The notes under the pieces were generated by a model. That model had not been told where the DNA came from. It ran no database searches and saw only the letters and a program-made list of their open reading frames with translations. Positions 1 to 9,478 of a stretch of 64,000 bases of DNA are shown here, one piece after another. Origin of the DNA: Prevotella sp. BV3P1. Its GTDB lineage: Bacteria > Bacteroidota > Bacteroidia > Bacteroidales > Bacteroidaceae. Position 1 is the stretch's first letter. The number at the start of each line of letters is the position of its first letter. The stretch covers positions 1 to 64,000 of the forward strand of contig NZ_AWXC01000011.1 in assembly GCF_000479005.1 (NCBI RefSeq), given 5' to 3'. Made by a program: the position numbers and the translations under genes.

Positions 1-2130
1 ATAAAAAAAGGAGCAGAAAGCACGGCCGAATGGGTTCCACAGATTGACGAAACAGGCGAATACGCTGTTTATGTAGCCTATCATACCGTGCCAGGAAGTA
101 CCAATGCAGCCCGTTATACCGTTTATCATCGGGGAGGAATCAGCGAGTTTAAGGTGAATCAACAAATGGGTGGCGGTACCTGGATTTATCTTGGCAAATT
201 CGCTTTTGACAAGAATTTAGGCAAGAGTCAGCGCATCGTCCTCAGCAACAAGACAGGTAAAGCAGGCGAAGTGGTGACAGCCGATGCTATTAAAATTGGT
301 GGAGGAATGGGGAATGTCGGCAGACCAGAAATAAGTACCTACCCTCGTTTCACCGAAGCAGCACGCTACTGGATGCAATGGGCAGGCGTACCAGACAGCA
401 TCTACAGTCCTACGGCTGGCAAAGACGATTACAAAGACGATTATCAAGCACGTGGCGAATGGGTGAACTGGCTGGCAGGAGGGTCAGAAAGCTATCCCGA
501 AGGCAAGGGTTTGCACATTCCCATAGAGATGTCTCTGGCGTTCCATACAGATGCAGGCGTTACCAAGAACGACAGCACGATTGGTACTTTGGGTATTTAC
601 TTCACACAATCGTATGATAGTGTGTTTGCCAATGGTGCGTCACGACAGCTTTGTAAGGAGTATGCTGAAACCATTCATAACAGCATATTACATGACATAC
701 GGGCACAATTTGACCCAACGTGGCACAGCAGGGGCAACAGAAATGGTTCTTATTATGAGGCACGAACTCCACGAGTGCCAGCTATGTTGTTGGAATTGCT
801 GTCGCATCAAAACTTCGCAGACATGCGTTATGGACTTGATCCTCGTTTCCGATTTGCAGTAAGTCGCGCTATCTACAAAGCCATGCTGCGCTTTTCGTGC
901 AAACAACATCAACAGAAATATGTGGTGACACCGCTCCCCGTGAGTCACATGGCAGCCCATTTGACGGATAAGGGACAGGTGGAACTTACTTGGCAAGCTG
1001 TTGAAGACACGCTTGAACCCACGGCAAAACCCAATCGCTACATTGTGTATACGCGCTATGGAAATGGAGAGTTTGACCATGGAAAAGTGGTAAAACAATG
1101 TAAATATGTGGCAGACGTACCCAAAGGTATGGTGTGCAGCTACAAAGTGGTGGCGATGAATGAGGGCGGTGTGAGCTTCCCATCCGAGATTGTAGCCGTA
1201 GGACGCAGCAGTAAAGCAGACGCTAAGAAGGCTTTAGTGGTCAATGGATTCGACCGAATTTCAGCTCCGGCCGATTTTGTTGCACCTGCTCCATTGGACA
1301 CCTTGTATGCTGGATTCTTGGATAGCGAAGACCATGGTGTACCCTATATGGTAGATATCAGTTATGTAGGCAGCCAAAAAGAGTTCAACAGGTCGCTCCC
1401 ATGGCTCGATGATGATTCGGGTGGCTTTGGTGACAGTCACGGAAATGAAGAAACAACGGTTATTGCGGGCAACACGTTCGATTATATCGCCCTGCACGGA
1501 GATGCCATTTTAAAGGCAGGTTGTTCGTTCGAATCGTGTAGTCGAGAGCGCTTCAACCGTGTTGAAAAAGACATCCAATGGATTGACATCATCTTAGGAA
1601 AACAGCGACAGACAAAGTTAGGTAACGGCAAAATATACCCTTTGCGCTACAAAATCTTTACGCCCGAAATGCAACAAATACTCACTGCTTACACCCAACA
1701 GGGCACATCCATATTCGTATCGGGGGCATACGTAGGCAGCGACTTGTGGAATAACAAATTGGCAAAGCCACAAAAAGAAGACATTCTCTTTGCAACAAAC
1801 GTACTGAAGTACAAGTGGCGCAACAGTAGAGCAGCCGTCACAGGACGCTTGTCGACCGTAAAATCACCAGTCAATCTCGCACCAGCGGCCTATAACTACG
1901 CGCATACGTTGGGGCCTAAAACCTATATTGTGGAATCACCAGACGCTATTGAACCTGCTTGCGACAACGCCTATACGGTGATGCGTTATCCCGAAAACAA
2001 CTTTAGTGCAGCAGTGGCATACCGCGGTGACTACAAGACATGGGTCATGGGCGTGCCATTTGAGTCGATATTAGATGCCACCAACAGAGAGAAGCTGATG
2101 GCAGAAATCATACAGTTCTTTAAACAATAA
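1..2130 (+). CDS. Golvesin-domain protein with amidase-like and fibronectin-like segments (5' partial)
   Basis: The reading frame is open to the left edge, so the N-terminus is missing; the GTG at 88 is internal. The first ~95 visible residues resemble the golvesin C-terminal-like beta domain (IDETGEYAVYVAYHT, then an ADAIKIGGG strand). A middle segment containing HTDAGVTKNDSTIGTLG resembles the zinc amidase/xanthan-lyase-like proteins of Bacteroidetes. A fibronectin-III-like stretch (VELTWQAVEDT) follows, then a C-terminal alpha/beta domain. Such proteins are usually secreted and act on cell wall or polysaccharide. A phosphoesterase starts 27 bp downstream, and the next genes are peptidoglycan-sugar salvage genes, which fits cell-wall hydrolysis. 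The exact substrate cannot be read from the sequence. Confidence 0.7.
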   Translation: MKKGAESTAEWVPQIDETGEYAVYVAYHTVPGSTNAARYTVYHRGGISEFKVNQQMGGGTWIYLGKFAFDKNLGKSQRIVLSNKTGKAGEVVTADAIKIGGGMGNVGRPEISTYPRFTEAARYWMQWAGVPDSIYSPTAGKDDYKDDYQARGEWVNWLAGGSESYPEGKGLHIPIEMSLAFHTDAGVTKNDSTIGTLGIYFTQSYDSVFANGASRQLCKEYAETIHNSILHDIRAQFDPTWHSRGNRNGSYYEARTPRVPAMLLELLSHQNFADMRYGLDPRFRFAVSRAIYKAMLRFSCKQHQQKYVVTPLPVSHMAAHLTDKGQVELTWQAVEDTLEPTAKPNRYIVYTRYGNGEFDHGKVVKQCKYVADVPKGMVCSYKVVAMNEGGVSFPSEIVAVGRSSKADAKKALVVNGFDRISAPADFVAPAPLDTLYAGFLDSEDHGVPYMVDISYVGSQKEFNRSLPWLDDDSGGFGDSHGNEETTVIAGNTFDYIALHGDAILKAGCSFESCSRERFNRVEKDIQWIDIILGKQRQTKLGNGKIYPLRYKIFTPEMQQILTAYTQQGTSIFVSGAYVGSDLWNNKLAKPQKEDILFATNVLKYKWRNSRAAVTGRLSTVKSPVNLAPAAYNYAHTLGPKTYIVESPDAIEPACDNAYTVMRYPENNFSAAVAYRGDYKTWVMGVPFESILDATNREKLMAEIIQFFKQ

Positions 2131-2157
2131 ATCCCATTACTAATTTCACCCATCATC

Positions 2158-4011
2158 ATGAAGAGAATACAGACCTTTATATACAGCTTATTAGCTCTTG
2201 CTTTCTGTGTGCAAGTACAAGCACAAATAGGAACTTTTCGCTTTGCTCAACTGACAGATATACACCTCAATCAAAATAATCCCAATCCAACCGAAGACTT
2301 GCTTCGATCCATTGCACAGATTAATGCGACGGACAGTCTTGACTTTATTCTCGTTACGGGCGACCTTACCGAGGAGGGCGACAATGCAACGCTACACAAA
2401 GTAAAACAGTGTTTAGACCTTTTACGCTATCCTTATTATACCGTGATGGGCAATCATGAAACCAAGTGGAGCGAATCTGGATGTACCATGTTTGCCAAGA
2501 TATTCGGTGGCGAACGCTTCTCATTTTTTCATAAAGGCATTCAGTTCATAGGTTTCAATACAGGTCCTTTCATGCGCATGGCATTCGGTCATGTGAAACC
2601 GCAAGATATATCGTGGATTCAATCAACCATCAAGGACAAGAAACAACCGGTGATATTGGTTACCCACTACCCCATTTTAGAAGGCGATGTAGACAACTGG
2701 TATGAGGTGACCGATGCTGTGAAGCCATATAACATACGCCTTTTCATTGGTGGCCATTATCACCGGAACAAACAATTTACTTACGATGGAATCCCAGGCG
2801 TACTCATCCGAACCAATCTTCGTGATAAAGACGCACTGCCAGGATATGGCATTTATGAAGTTTCGCCTGACTCTATCATCGTTTACCAGCAACGAATAGG
2901 AGAAAAGAAACAGCGTCTATGCGCCTATTCTTTAACCCTACAGCTGTTCAGCCACGACAAGAAAGCTGACAAGTATCCTGACTTTTCAGTCAACAAGACC
3001 TACCCAAACGTGAAAAGAAAATGGTGCGTACAGACGGGTACGGCCATCTATAGTTCGCCTGTCGTTGAGGAAAACCGAGTTTTTGTGGGCGATGATGCCG
3101 GCATACTAACGGCATACAACTTGAAAACGGGTAAAAAACTGTGGGCATACCAGTCGGGAAACCGTATTGTGGGAACGCCTGCGGTTGAAAATGGGATTGT
3201 TGTTTTTGGCTCAGCCGACCAGTACATCTACGGCATTGATGCCAAAAACGGCAGTTTAAAATGGCGTGTTCAGGCCGAAGCGCCTGTGTTGGGAGCCGTT
3301 ACCATACAGCAAGGCATCGCATATATAGGCAGCAGTGACCATATTTTCCGTGCCATTGACATCCAGAACGGAAAAGTAGTGTGGACCTATAACAAGGTAA
3401 AAGGATATGTAGAAACAAAGCCTTTGGTTTCAAACAATCAAGTTATCTTCGGTGCATGGGACAACACACTTTACTCGCTGAATCAAAAGAACGGTCATGA
3501 GAACTGGCGTTGGACAGGCAATCTCACTCGAATGCACTTTTCACCAGCAGCCGTTTGGCCTGTTGCCACGCAGAATCGCGTTTTCATTGTAGATCCCGAA
3601 CGAGCCCTCACGGCCATCGATTTAACAACGGGTGCAACCATTTGGCGCACCTATCAGTCGAAAGTACGAGAAACGATTGGCCTGTCAGCAGACCAAACGC
3701 GCATCTATGCCAAGACCATGCAAGACAGTGTGGTGTGCTACAGCGCCACCTCTGAACAACCCAAACAACTATGGAGAGCCAATTTACAGTTTGGTTACGA
3801 ACACGCTACCTCCATGATGGCAGAACAGGGCGATGTGGTTTTAGGTAGCACCAAAGAAGGTTTGGTGTTCGCTTTGGATGCCAAAACAGGAAATTTGAAA
3901 TGGAAACACAAAATTGGCAACTCACTCATCAACACCGTTGTGCCTGTTGGACGCCGACAACTGTTAGTAACTGCCGCCAGTGGAGAGTTATGCCTCTTAA
4001 AATATCAATAG
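2158..4011 (+). CDS. Secreted calcineurin-like phosphoesterase fused to a PQQ-type beta-propeller
   Basis: 617 aa. A signal peptide covers residues 1 to ~22 (hydrophobic core LLALAFCVQVQAQ). Residues ~25-270 are a metallophosphoesterase with the metal ligands in order: QLTDIHLNQ, VTGDLTEEGD, MGNHETKW, VTHYP and GGHYHRN. Residues ~290-617 contain repeated blades such as IYSSPVVEENRVFVGDDAG and GTPAVENGIVVFGSADQ, typical of PQQ-like propellers. The mature protein should be periplasmic or surface-exposed and bind two metals. It lies 27 bp after the golvesin protein and 28 bp before a glycosyltransferase, so the three are probably co-transcribed. The substrate is unknown; a cell-wall or lipid-linked phosphoester is an inference from context. 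Confidence 0.85.
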   Translation: MKRIQTFIYSLLALAFCVQVQAQIGTFRFAQLTDIHLNQNNPNPTEDLLRSIAQINATDSLDFILVTGDLTEEGDNATLHKVKQCLDLLRYPYYTVMGNHETKWSESGCTMFAKIFGGERFSFFHKGIQFIGFNTGPFMRMAFGHVKPQDISWIQSTIKDKKQPVILVTHYPILEGDVDNWYEVTDAVKPYNIRLFIGGHYHRNKQFTYDGIPGVLIRTNLRDKDALPGYGIYEVSPDSIIVYQQRIGEKKQRLCAYSLTLQLFSHDKKADKYPDFSVNKTYPNVKRKWCVQTGTAIYSSPVVEENRVFVGDDAGILTAYNLKTGKKLWAYQSGNRIVGTPAVENGIVVFGSADQYIYGIDAKNGSLKWRVQAEAPVLGAVTIQQGIAYIGSSDHIFRAIDIQNGKVVWTYNKVKGYVETKPLVSNNQVIFGAWDNTLYSLNQKNGHENWRWTGNLTRMHFSPAAVWPVATQNRVFIVDPERALTAIDLTTGATIWRTYQSKVRETIGLSADQTRIYAKTMQDSVVCYSATSEQPKQLWRANLQFGYEHATSMMAEQGDVVLGSTKEGLVFALDAKTGNLKWKHKIGNSLINTVVPVGRRQLLVTAASGELCLLKYQ

Positions 4012-4039
4012 CATTTAACCACAAAAACATTTATAAGTT

Positions 4040-5452
4040 ATGAAACAAATAGATTGCTTTTTACCATACATTGATGAAAGTCAGTACAAGAAACTGCAAA
4101 AGGCATTTGAAGATGTCAGCGCATTCGTCACACTTCACGCATTGAAAGACAGCCTTTATCAAACCACAACCATTCAACAAATTGCGAAGGAAACGAAGGG
4201 CGAATACTGCTTAATCATCACCAAGTCCACACCGTTAAAGCTGCATTACTTGGCTTTAGAACGCTTACAGCTAATAGCTGAAGACACCAAAGCAGGACTT
4301 GTTTATGCTGACCATTATCAATTAAAGGACAACAAGTGTGTTAATGCGCCTGTGATAGACTACCAACAAGGCTCTTTGCGTGATGATTTCGATTTTGGAT
4401 CGGTCTTGCTTTTCAATTCAAAAGCATTGAAAGAAAGTTGTCAACGAATGAAAAATTCTTATCAACACGCAGCTTTATATGACCTTCGACTAAAATTGAG
4501 CCAACGTTATGACTTGGTTCACGCTAACGAATACTTGTACACAGAAATAGAAGAAGACAACCGTAAGAGTGGCGAAAAGCAGTTCGATTATGTTGATCCA
4601 CGCAACCAAGAACGACAAAAGGAAATGGAAAGGGCGTGTACTGAACATCTCAAGGCGATTGGAGGATACCTCAAACCATCTTTCAACACAGTAGACTTTG
4701 TTCATGATGCGTTTGAATTCGAAGCTTCAGTCATCATCCCTGTGAAGAATAGAGAGACTACTATCAACGCTGCCATACATTCTGTGCTGGCACAAAAAGC
4801 CAATTTTAAGTATAACATCCTTGTGATAGACAACCATTCTACGGATGGTACTACCGAAAAGGTCGACCAGTATAAGGACGATGAGCGTGTGGTACACATT
4901 GTTCCAGAACGTAACGATTTGGGAATAGGCGGCTGTTGGAATCTCGGAATACACCACCCAAAGTGTGGAAAGTTTGCCGTTCAACTTGATAGTGACGACC
5001 TTTATCAAGACGAGAACACCTTACAAACAATTGTCAATGCTTTCTACGAACAACAGTGTGCAATGGTGATTGGCTCTTATCGCATGACCGATTTCGACCT
5101 CAACACGCTCCCTCCCGGGGTGATTGACCACCGTGAGTGGACACCGGAGAATGGAAGAAACAACGCACTGCGTATCAATGGGCTCGGTGCTCCTCGTGCC
5201 TTCTACACCCCTATTGCACGAGAAATTGGATTCCCCAACACAAGTTATGGTGAAGACTATGCCATGGGACTGAACATTTCGCGCCACTATCAGTTAGGAC
5301 GTATCTACGACGTGCTGTATCTGTGTCGTCGTTGGGGTGGCAATTCAGATGCGGCCTTGAATATAGAGCAAGTAAACGCCAACAACATCTATAAAGACCG
5401 AATCCGCACTTGGGAGTTACAAGCTCGTATGGTTCTTAACAAACAAAAATAG
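4040..5452 (+). CDS. Glycosyltransferase family 2 protein with an extra N-terminal domain
   Basis: 470 aa with no signal peptide. The GT-A catalytic domain starts near residue 230 (EASVIIPVKNRETTINAAI) and carries a DSDD metal/nucleotide-sugar motif (VQLDSDDLYQDE) and a late GEDYAMGLNISRHY acidic motif. The first ~225 residues also look like a degenerate GT-A fold (YCLIITKSTPLKLHYLALERL, then LVYADHYQ), so the protein may be a tandem GT2 with an inactive first half. It is the third gene of a tight co-directional set with the golvesin protein and the phosphoesterase. Donor and acceptor are not predictable. A 22-bp tandem array follows in the gap to the next gene. Confidence 0.75.
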   Translation: MKQIDCFLPYIDESQYKKLQKAFEDVSAFVTLHALKDSLYQTTTIQQIAKETKGEYCLIITKSTPLKLHYLALERLQLIAEDTKAGLVYADHYQLKDNKCVNAPVIDYQQGSLRDDFDFGSVLLFNSKALKESCQRMKNSYQHAALYDLRLKLSQRYDLVHANEYLYTEIEEDNRKSGEKQFDYVDPRNQERQKEMERACTEHLKAIGGYLKPSFNTVDFVHDAFEFEASVIIPVKNRETTINAAIHSVLAQKANFKYNILVIDNHSTDGTTEKVDQYKDDERVVHIVPERNDLGIGGCWNLGIHHPKCGKFAVQLDSDDLYQDENTLQTIVNAFYEQQCAMVIGSYRMTDFDLNTLPPGVIDHREWTPENGRNNALRINGLGAPRAFYTPIAREIGFPNTSYGEDYAMGLNISRHYQLGRIYDVLYLCRRWGGNSDAALNIEQVNANNIYKDRIRTWELQARMVLNKQK

Positions 5453-5516
5453 AATAAGAACAGCTAATTTTATACTGAATATCAAGTAGTTATAGAATGA
5501 TAGAATCTATGCGTTA

Positions 5517-5604
5517 CAAACTCAATGAGATTAAGGCTCAAACTCAATGAGATTAAGGCTCAAACTCAATGAGATGAAGGCACAAACTCAATGAGATTGT
5601 AAAC
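5517..5604. repeat. 22-bp tandem array A (4 units)
   Basis: Four head-to-tail 22-bp units start at 5517, 5539, 5561 and 5583. The first two are identical and the last two diverge at their ends. Each contains the odd-centre dyad CTCAATGAG. The period is not a multiple of three and there is no open frame. In phase and consensus it matches the arrays at 13651, 25719, 35253, 48351 and 57957. Confidence 0.95.
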
Positions 5605-5654
5605 CCAATGTTTTACTCCGTACATAGAAGCTGTATTAAAACAGAGAATAAAGA

Positions 5655-6992
5655 ATGAAACATATAACATCTAACATCAGTCCTTGGGCCTGGATACCCA
5701 CGCTCTATTTTGCCGAAGGCATCCCCTATTTTATCGTTAACAACATATCGGTTATCATGTTCACCAAAATGGGAGTGCCCAATGGTGACATGGCCATGTT
5801 TACCAGTTTGTTGTATCTGCCGTGGGTTATCAAGCCCCTGTGGAGTCCGTTTGTCGACATCCTGCGCACCAAGCGTTGGTGGATTGTGATGATGCAAGCC
5901 CTCATGAGCTTGGCTTTCATTTTGCTTACGCTTACCCTTCCACATCCTTCACCCGACATCATCGCTTCGGGCAATACACCCGTGAGCATGTTTACGCTTA
6001 CTTTGGTGCTGTTTATCATCACCGCCTTTGCATCTGCTACCCACGACATCGCTGCTGACGGATTCTATATGTTGGCACTCAATCCTTCACAGCAATCGTT
6101 CTTCGTCGGCATCAGGAGCACATTCTATCGCTTTGCCTCTATCTTCGGACAAGGCGTTTTGGTGTTCGTTGCTGGATATTTAGAGCTGCACACGGGCAAC
6201 ATTCCGTTGTCGTGGATGATTACCTTGGGCATTACAAGCGTTTTGTTCACCATCATTACCATTTATCACACCTTCTTTATTCCTTATCCCCAACAGGACA
6301 AAGGAAAAGTAGGTGCCACAGGTGTGCATGCTAAAGACATCGTTTCAGAGTTCGGACGTACCTTTGCAACCTATTTCAAGAAGCCCGGACTGTGGATTGC
6401 CATTGCTTTCATGTTGCTGTATCGCTTGCCCGAAGCCTTCTTACTCAAGATGGCAGTGCCGTTTCTTGTTGACTCTGGGGCAGACGGAGGTTTGTCCATG
6501 TCTACACAAGAAGTTGGATTAGTTTATGGAACCATTGGGGTTATTGCACTGACCATTGGTGGCATCATCGGTGGTATTGCGGCTTCCAACTGGGGACTCA
6601 AGAAGTCGTTGTGGCCAATGGCTGCCTGCATGACGCTCCCCTGCTTTACCTTTGTATATCTTAGTATGTTCCTTCCTCACAACATCATTATCATCAGTGC
6701 TTGTGTGGCTGTCGAACAGTTTGGTTACGGATTTGGTTTCACCGCCTACATGTTGTACATGATGTATTTCTCTGAAGGCGAATTTAAGACCGCCCACTAT
6801 GCCATTTGCACGGCATTCATGGCATTAAGCATGATGATTCCAGGCATGTTTGCCGGTTATCTGCAAGAGTGGTTGGGTTACGAACACTTCTTCTGGTTGG
6901 TCATTGCCTGCTGTTTGGCTACCGTCATGGTAACATTAATTATCAAAGTTGACCCTCACTATGGACGTAAAGATCCTGAAAATGTTAAATAA
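5655..6992 (+). CDS. ampG: AmpG/MurT-like MFS permease for muropeptides or MurNAc
   Basis: 445 aa polytopic inner-membrane protein with about 12 hydrophobic segments. The start (SPWAWIPTLYFAEGIPYFIVN) and the loop KPLWSPFVDILRTKRWW are typical of the AmpG branch of the major facilitator superfamily, which imports anhydro-muropeptides or free amino sugars. It is followed, with overlap, by a NamZ-type muramidase and then by nagX-, murK- and murQ-like genes. Tannerella forsythia is known to have a comparable MurNAc uptake and catabolism cluster, where an AmpG-like protein (MurT) carries MurNAc. That context favours MurNAc or a MurNAc disaccharide as substrate, but the sequence alone does not distinguish the two. 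Confidence 0.8.
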   Translation: MKHITSNISPWAWIPTLYFAEGIPYFIVNNISVIMFTKMGVPNGDMAMFTSLLYLPWVIKPLWSPFVDILRTKRWWIVMMQALMSLAFILLTLTLPHPSPDIIASGNTPVSMFTLTLVLFIITAFASATHDIAADGFYMLALNPSQQSFFVGIRSTFYRFASIFGQGVLVFVAGYLELHTGNIPLSWMITLGITSVLFTIITIYHTFFIPYPQQDKGKVGATGVHAKDIVSEFGRTFATYFKKPGLWIAIAFMLLYRLPEAFLLKMAVPFLVDSGADGGLSMSTQEVGLVYGTIGVIALTIGGIIGGIAASNWGLKKSLWPMAACMTLPCFTFVYLSMFLPHNIIIISACVAVEQFGYGFGFTAYMLYMMYFSEGEFKTAHYAICTAFMALSMMIPGMFAGYLQEWLGYEHFFWLVIACCLATVMVTLIIKVDPHYGRKDPENVK

Positions 6993-8238
6993 TTCATTCA
7001 AAAAACTATTTTTACTTGCCTTCATGCTTTGTTTCATTGCCCCCGCTTTACCGGCAAGAAACAAACAAGTATTAACTGGTATTGATGTGTTAGAACGTCA
7101 AAATTTCAAACAGTTGCAAGGCAAGCGCATTGGTCTTATCACCAATCCTACAGGGGTTAACCGCTATTTGAAGTCGACCATCGACATCTTGCACGATGCT
7201 CCTGGTGTCAAACTGGTGGCACTCTACGGTCCTGAGCATGGTGTACGAGGCGACATCCATGCAGGTGCCAAGGTGCAAGACCAAAAAGATGAGAAAACAG
7301 GTTTGCCCATCTTCTCCCTCTATGGCAAGACACGAAAACCCACCAAAGAGATGCTTCGTGACATCGACGCTTTGGTGTACGACATCCAAGACATTGGCGC
7401 ACGCTCGTTTACCTTTATCAGTACCATGGGGTTGGCCATGGAAGCGGCTGCCGAGAATGGCATCGAATTCATCGTTCTCGACCGCCCCAACCCACTTGGC
7501 GGTCTGCACGTCGAAGGCAATGTGGTGGAAGATGATTGCATGTCGTTTGTCAGTCAGTTCCGCATTCCCTACATCTACGGACTGACTTGTGGTGAATTGG
7601 CGCAGATGCTCAATGGCGAGCGGATGTTGAAGCATGGCGTTCAATGCAAACTAACGGTCATTAAGATGAAACGTTGGAAACGAAAAATGACGTACGAAGA
7701 CACCAATTTGCCATGGATTGCATCGTCTCCACACATCCCACAAGCAATTACCGCCTGGTATTATCCTACTACAGGCATTGTTGGAGAGTTGGGATATCTG
7801 TCTATTGGCGTTGGATATACCCTGCCCTTCCAACTGTTTGCCGCACCTTGGATTAAGGCCGAAGAATTTGCCAAGGCCATGAATGCCCATCGATTACCTG
7901 GTGTTACCTTCCGTCCCATTCATCTTAGTCCGTTTTATAGCGTAGGGAAAGGCGAGCAACTGCAAGGCGTTCAGATACATATCACGAACTATAAGACAGT
8001 TCAACTCACCCCCATTCAATTTGTATTTATGCAAGAAATAGCTCGTTTATATCCCGAACACTCGGTGATGGAGCATGCCAATCAGGCCCGTTTCTCCATG
8101 TTCGACAAAGTTTGTGGCTCTAAACAAATACGCGAACGCTTCATGAAACGCAACCGCTGGGAGGATATTGCACCTTATTGGAACAAGGACGTGAAGACTT
8201 TTAAGCAACTGTCAAAGAAATATTATCTATATCGTTAA
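6982..8238 (+). CDS. namZ: NamZ-type exo-beta-N-acetylmuramidase (DUF1343)
   Basis: 418 aa from ATG 6982. This start overlaps the end of the permease gene by 11 bp and gives a clean signal peptide (KKLFLLAFMLCFIAPALPA); in-frame ATGs at 6949 and 6961 would add a charged extension and look less likely. DUF1343 hallmarks are clear: GLITNPTGVN, ALYGPEHGVRGDIHAG, VYDIQDIGARSFTF and VLDRPNPLGG. Characterised members (NamZ of Bacillus and Tannerella) release MurNAc from the non-reducing end of peptidoglycan fragments. The product would be exported and feed the permease encoded just upstream and the kinase/etherase downstream. Family assignment is secure; exo-muramidase activity is inferred from relatives. 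Confidence 0.88.
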   Translation: MLNNSFKKLFLLAFMLCFIAPALPARNKQVLTGIDVLERQNFKQLQGKRIGLITNPTGVNRYLKSTIDILHDAPGVKLVALYGPEHGVRGDIHAGAKVQDQKDEKTGLPIFSLYGKTRKPTKEMLRDIDALVYDIQDIGARSFTFISTMGLAMEAAAENGIEFIVLDRPNPLGGLHVEGNVVEDDCMSFVSQFRIPYIYGLTCGELAQMLNGERMLKHGVQCKLTVIKMKRWKRKMTYEDTNLPWIASSPHIPQAITAWYYPTTGIVGELGYLSIGVGYTLPFQLFAAPWIKAEEFAKAMNAHRLPGVTFRPIHLSPFYSVGKGEQLQGVQIHITNYKTVQLTPIQFVFMQEIARLYPEHSVMEHANQARFSMFDKVCGSKQIRERFMKRNRWEDIAPYWNKDVKTFKQLSKKYYLYR

Positions 8239-8252
8239 AATCATATTGCGCT

Positions 8253-9464
8253 ATGAATGTTACACAAAAGCCACAGAGTAAACGCATCTTAGCCATCGAT
8301 ATTCTCCGAGGCATCACCATCGCTGGCATGATACTCGTGAACAATCCAGGCAGCTGGGCACACATCTTCGCCCCCCTCGAGCACGCAGAATGGAACGGAA
8401 TGACACCCACTGACTTGGTGTTTCCTTTCTTCATGTTTGTCATGGGAATGTGTATTTTTATTTCCATGCAGAAATATCAGTTTGCGTGCAACCGCCAAAC
8501 GGTTTACAAAATTATACGCCGCACGCTGCTACTCTACCTCGTAGGCATATTCGTTGGTTGGTTTTCAAGGTTCTGCCATCGCTGGGCTTTCCCTTTAGAA
8601 GACGCCACTTTAGGCCAGCAGATATGGCATACCGTATGGTCGTTCGACACCATTCGGCTGTCAGGCGTGTTGGCACGGTTAGCCATTTGTTACGGCATCA
8701 CGGCCCTGTTGGCCATCACCGTGCGTCATCGTTACTTGCTCGGCATCGTCATCACCTTGTTGATAGGCTATACCATCTTATTGCTTTGCGGCAACGGTTT
8801 TGCGTATGATGAAACAAATATCCTGTCCATCGTCGACCGAGCCGTTCTTACCGATGCGCACATGTACCACGACAATGGCATCGATCCCGAAGGATTGTTA
8901 AGTACATTTCCAGCCATTGCCCACACCCTCATTGGCTTTTTGATTGGAAAACTGGCTTTTAGCAAACAAAAAAACACAGTTGCCACCACCTCAAGCGACC
9001 CCAAGGCAGGCCTTATTTTACACAACATCGTTCCGCTGTTCATTGCAGGAACCATTCTGACCTTCAGCGGTTTGTTGCTTGCCTATGGATGTCCGCTCAA
9101 CAAAAAGATATGGTCGCCCACCTTTGTACTGACAAGTTGTGGATTGGCCTCAACACTTTTAGCCTTGTTAATATGGCTCATCGACGTGAAAGGATATAAG
9201 CGTTGGTGCCGCTTTTTTGAAGTATTTGGCATGAATCCACTTTTCTTATATGTCATGAGTGGTGTGATTGCCATCTTGTTTGGTTCGTTCCAGTTCCCAT
9301 TTGGCGATGAGCCAACCTCAATCACAGGTTTTCTTTACCGTGATATTTTTTCACCGTTGTTAGGACAAACCTTTGGATCGCTGGCCCATGCCCTGCTCAT
9401 CATCACGATACTTTGGAGTCTCGGCTACATTCTCTACAAGAAACGTATATTCATTAAATTATAA
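8253..9464 (+). CDS. nagX: NagX-like membrane protein (acyltransferase/DUF5009 type)
   Basis: 403 aa with about 10-11 transmembrane segments. The N-terminus (RILAIDILRGITIAGMILVN) with the following segment TPTDLVFPFFMFVMGM is the signature of the COG4299 family, related to heparan-alpha-glucosaminide N-acetyltransferase. In several bacteria the member called NagX sits in GlcNAc utilisation clusters and is thought to move or modify amino sugars at the inner membrane. Here it lies 14 bp after namZ and 14 bp before the kinase gene, so it is part of the salvage operon. Whether it transports or acylates is not decided by the sequence. Confidence 0.8.
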   Translation: MNVTQKPQSKRILAIDILRGITIAGMILVNNPGSWAHIFAPLEHAEWNGMTPTDLVFPFFMFVMGMCIFISMQKYQFACNRQTVYKIIRRTLLLYLVGIFVGWFSRFCHRWAFPLEDATLGQQIWHTVWSFDTIRLSGVLARLAICYGITALLAITVRHRYLLGIVITLLIGYTILLLCGNGFAYDETNILSIVDRAVLTDAHMYHDNGIDPEGLLSTFPAIAHTLIGFLIGKLAFSKQKNTVATTSSDPKAGLILHNIVPLFIAGTILTFSGLLLAYGCPLNKKIWSPTFVLTSCGLASTLLALLIWLIDVKGYKRWCRFFEVFGMNPLFLYVMSGVIAILFGSFQFPFGDEPTSITGFLYRDIFSPLLGQTFGSLAHALLIITILWSLGYILYKKRIFIKL

Positions 9465-9478
9465 AATTACTGCACGAC

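Noticed and set aside
5517-5604. CRISPR-like tandem repeat
   Set aside because: Units are contiguous 22-mers without spacers, and no cas genes are present.
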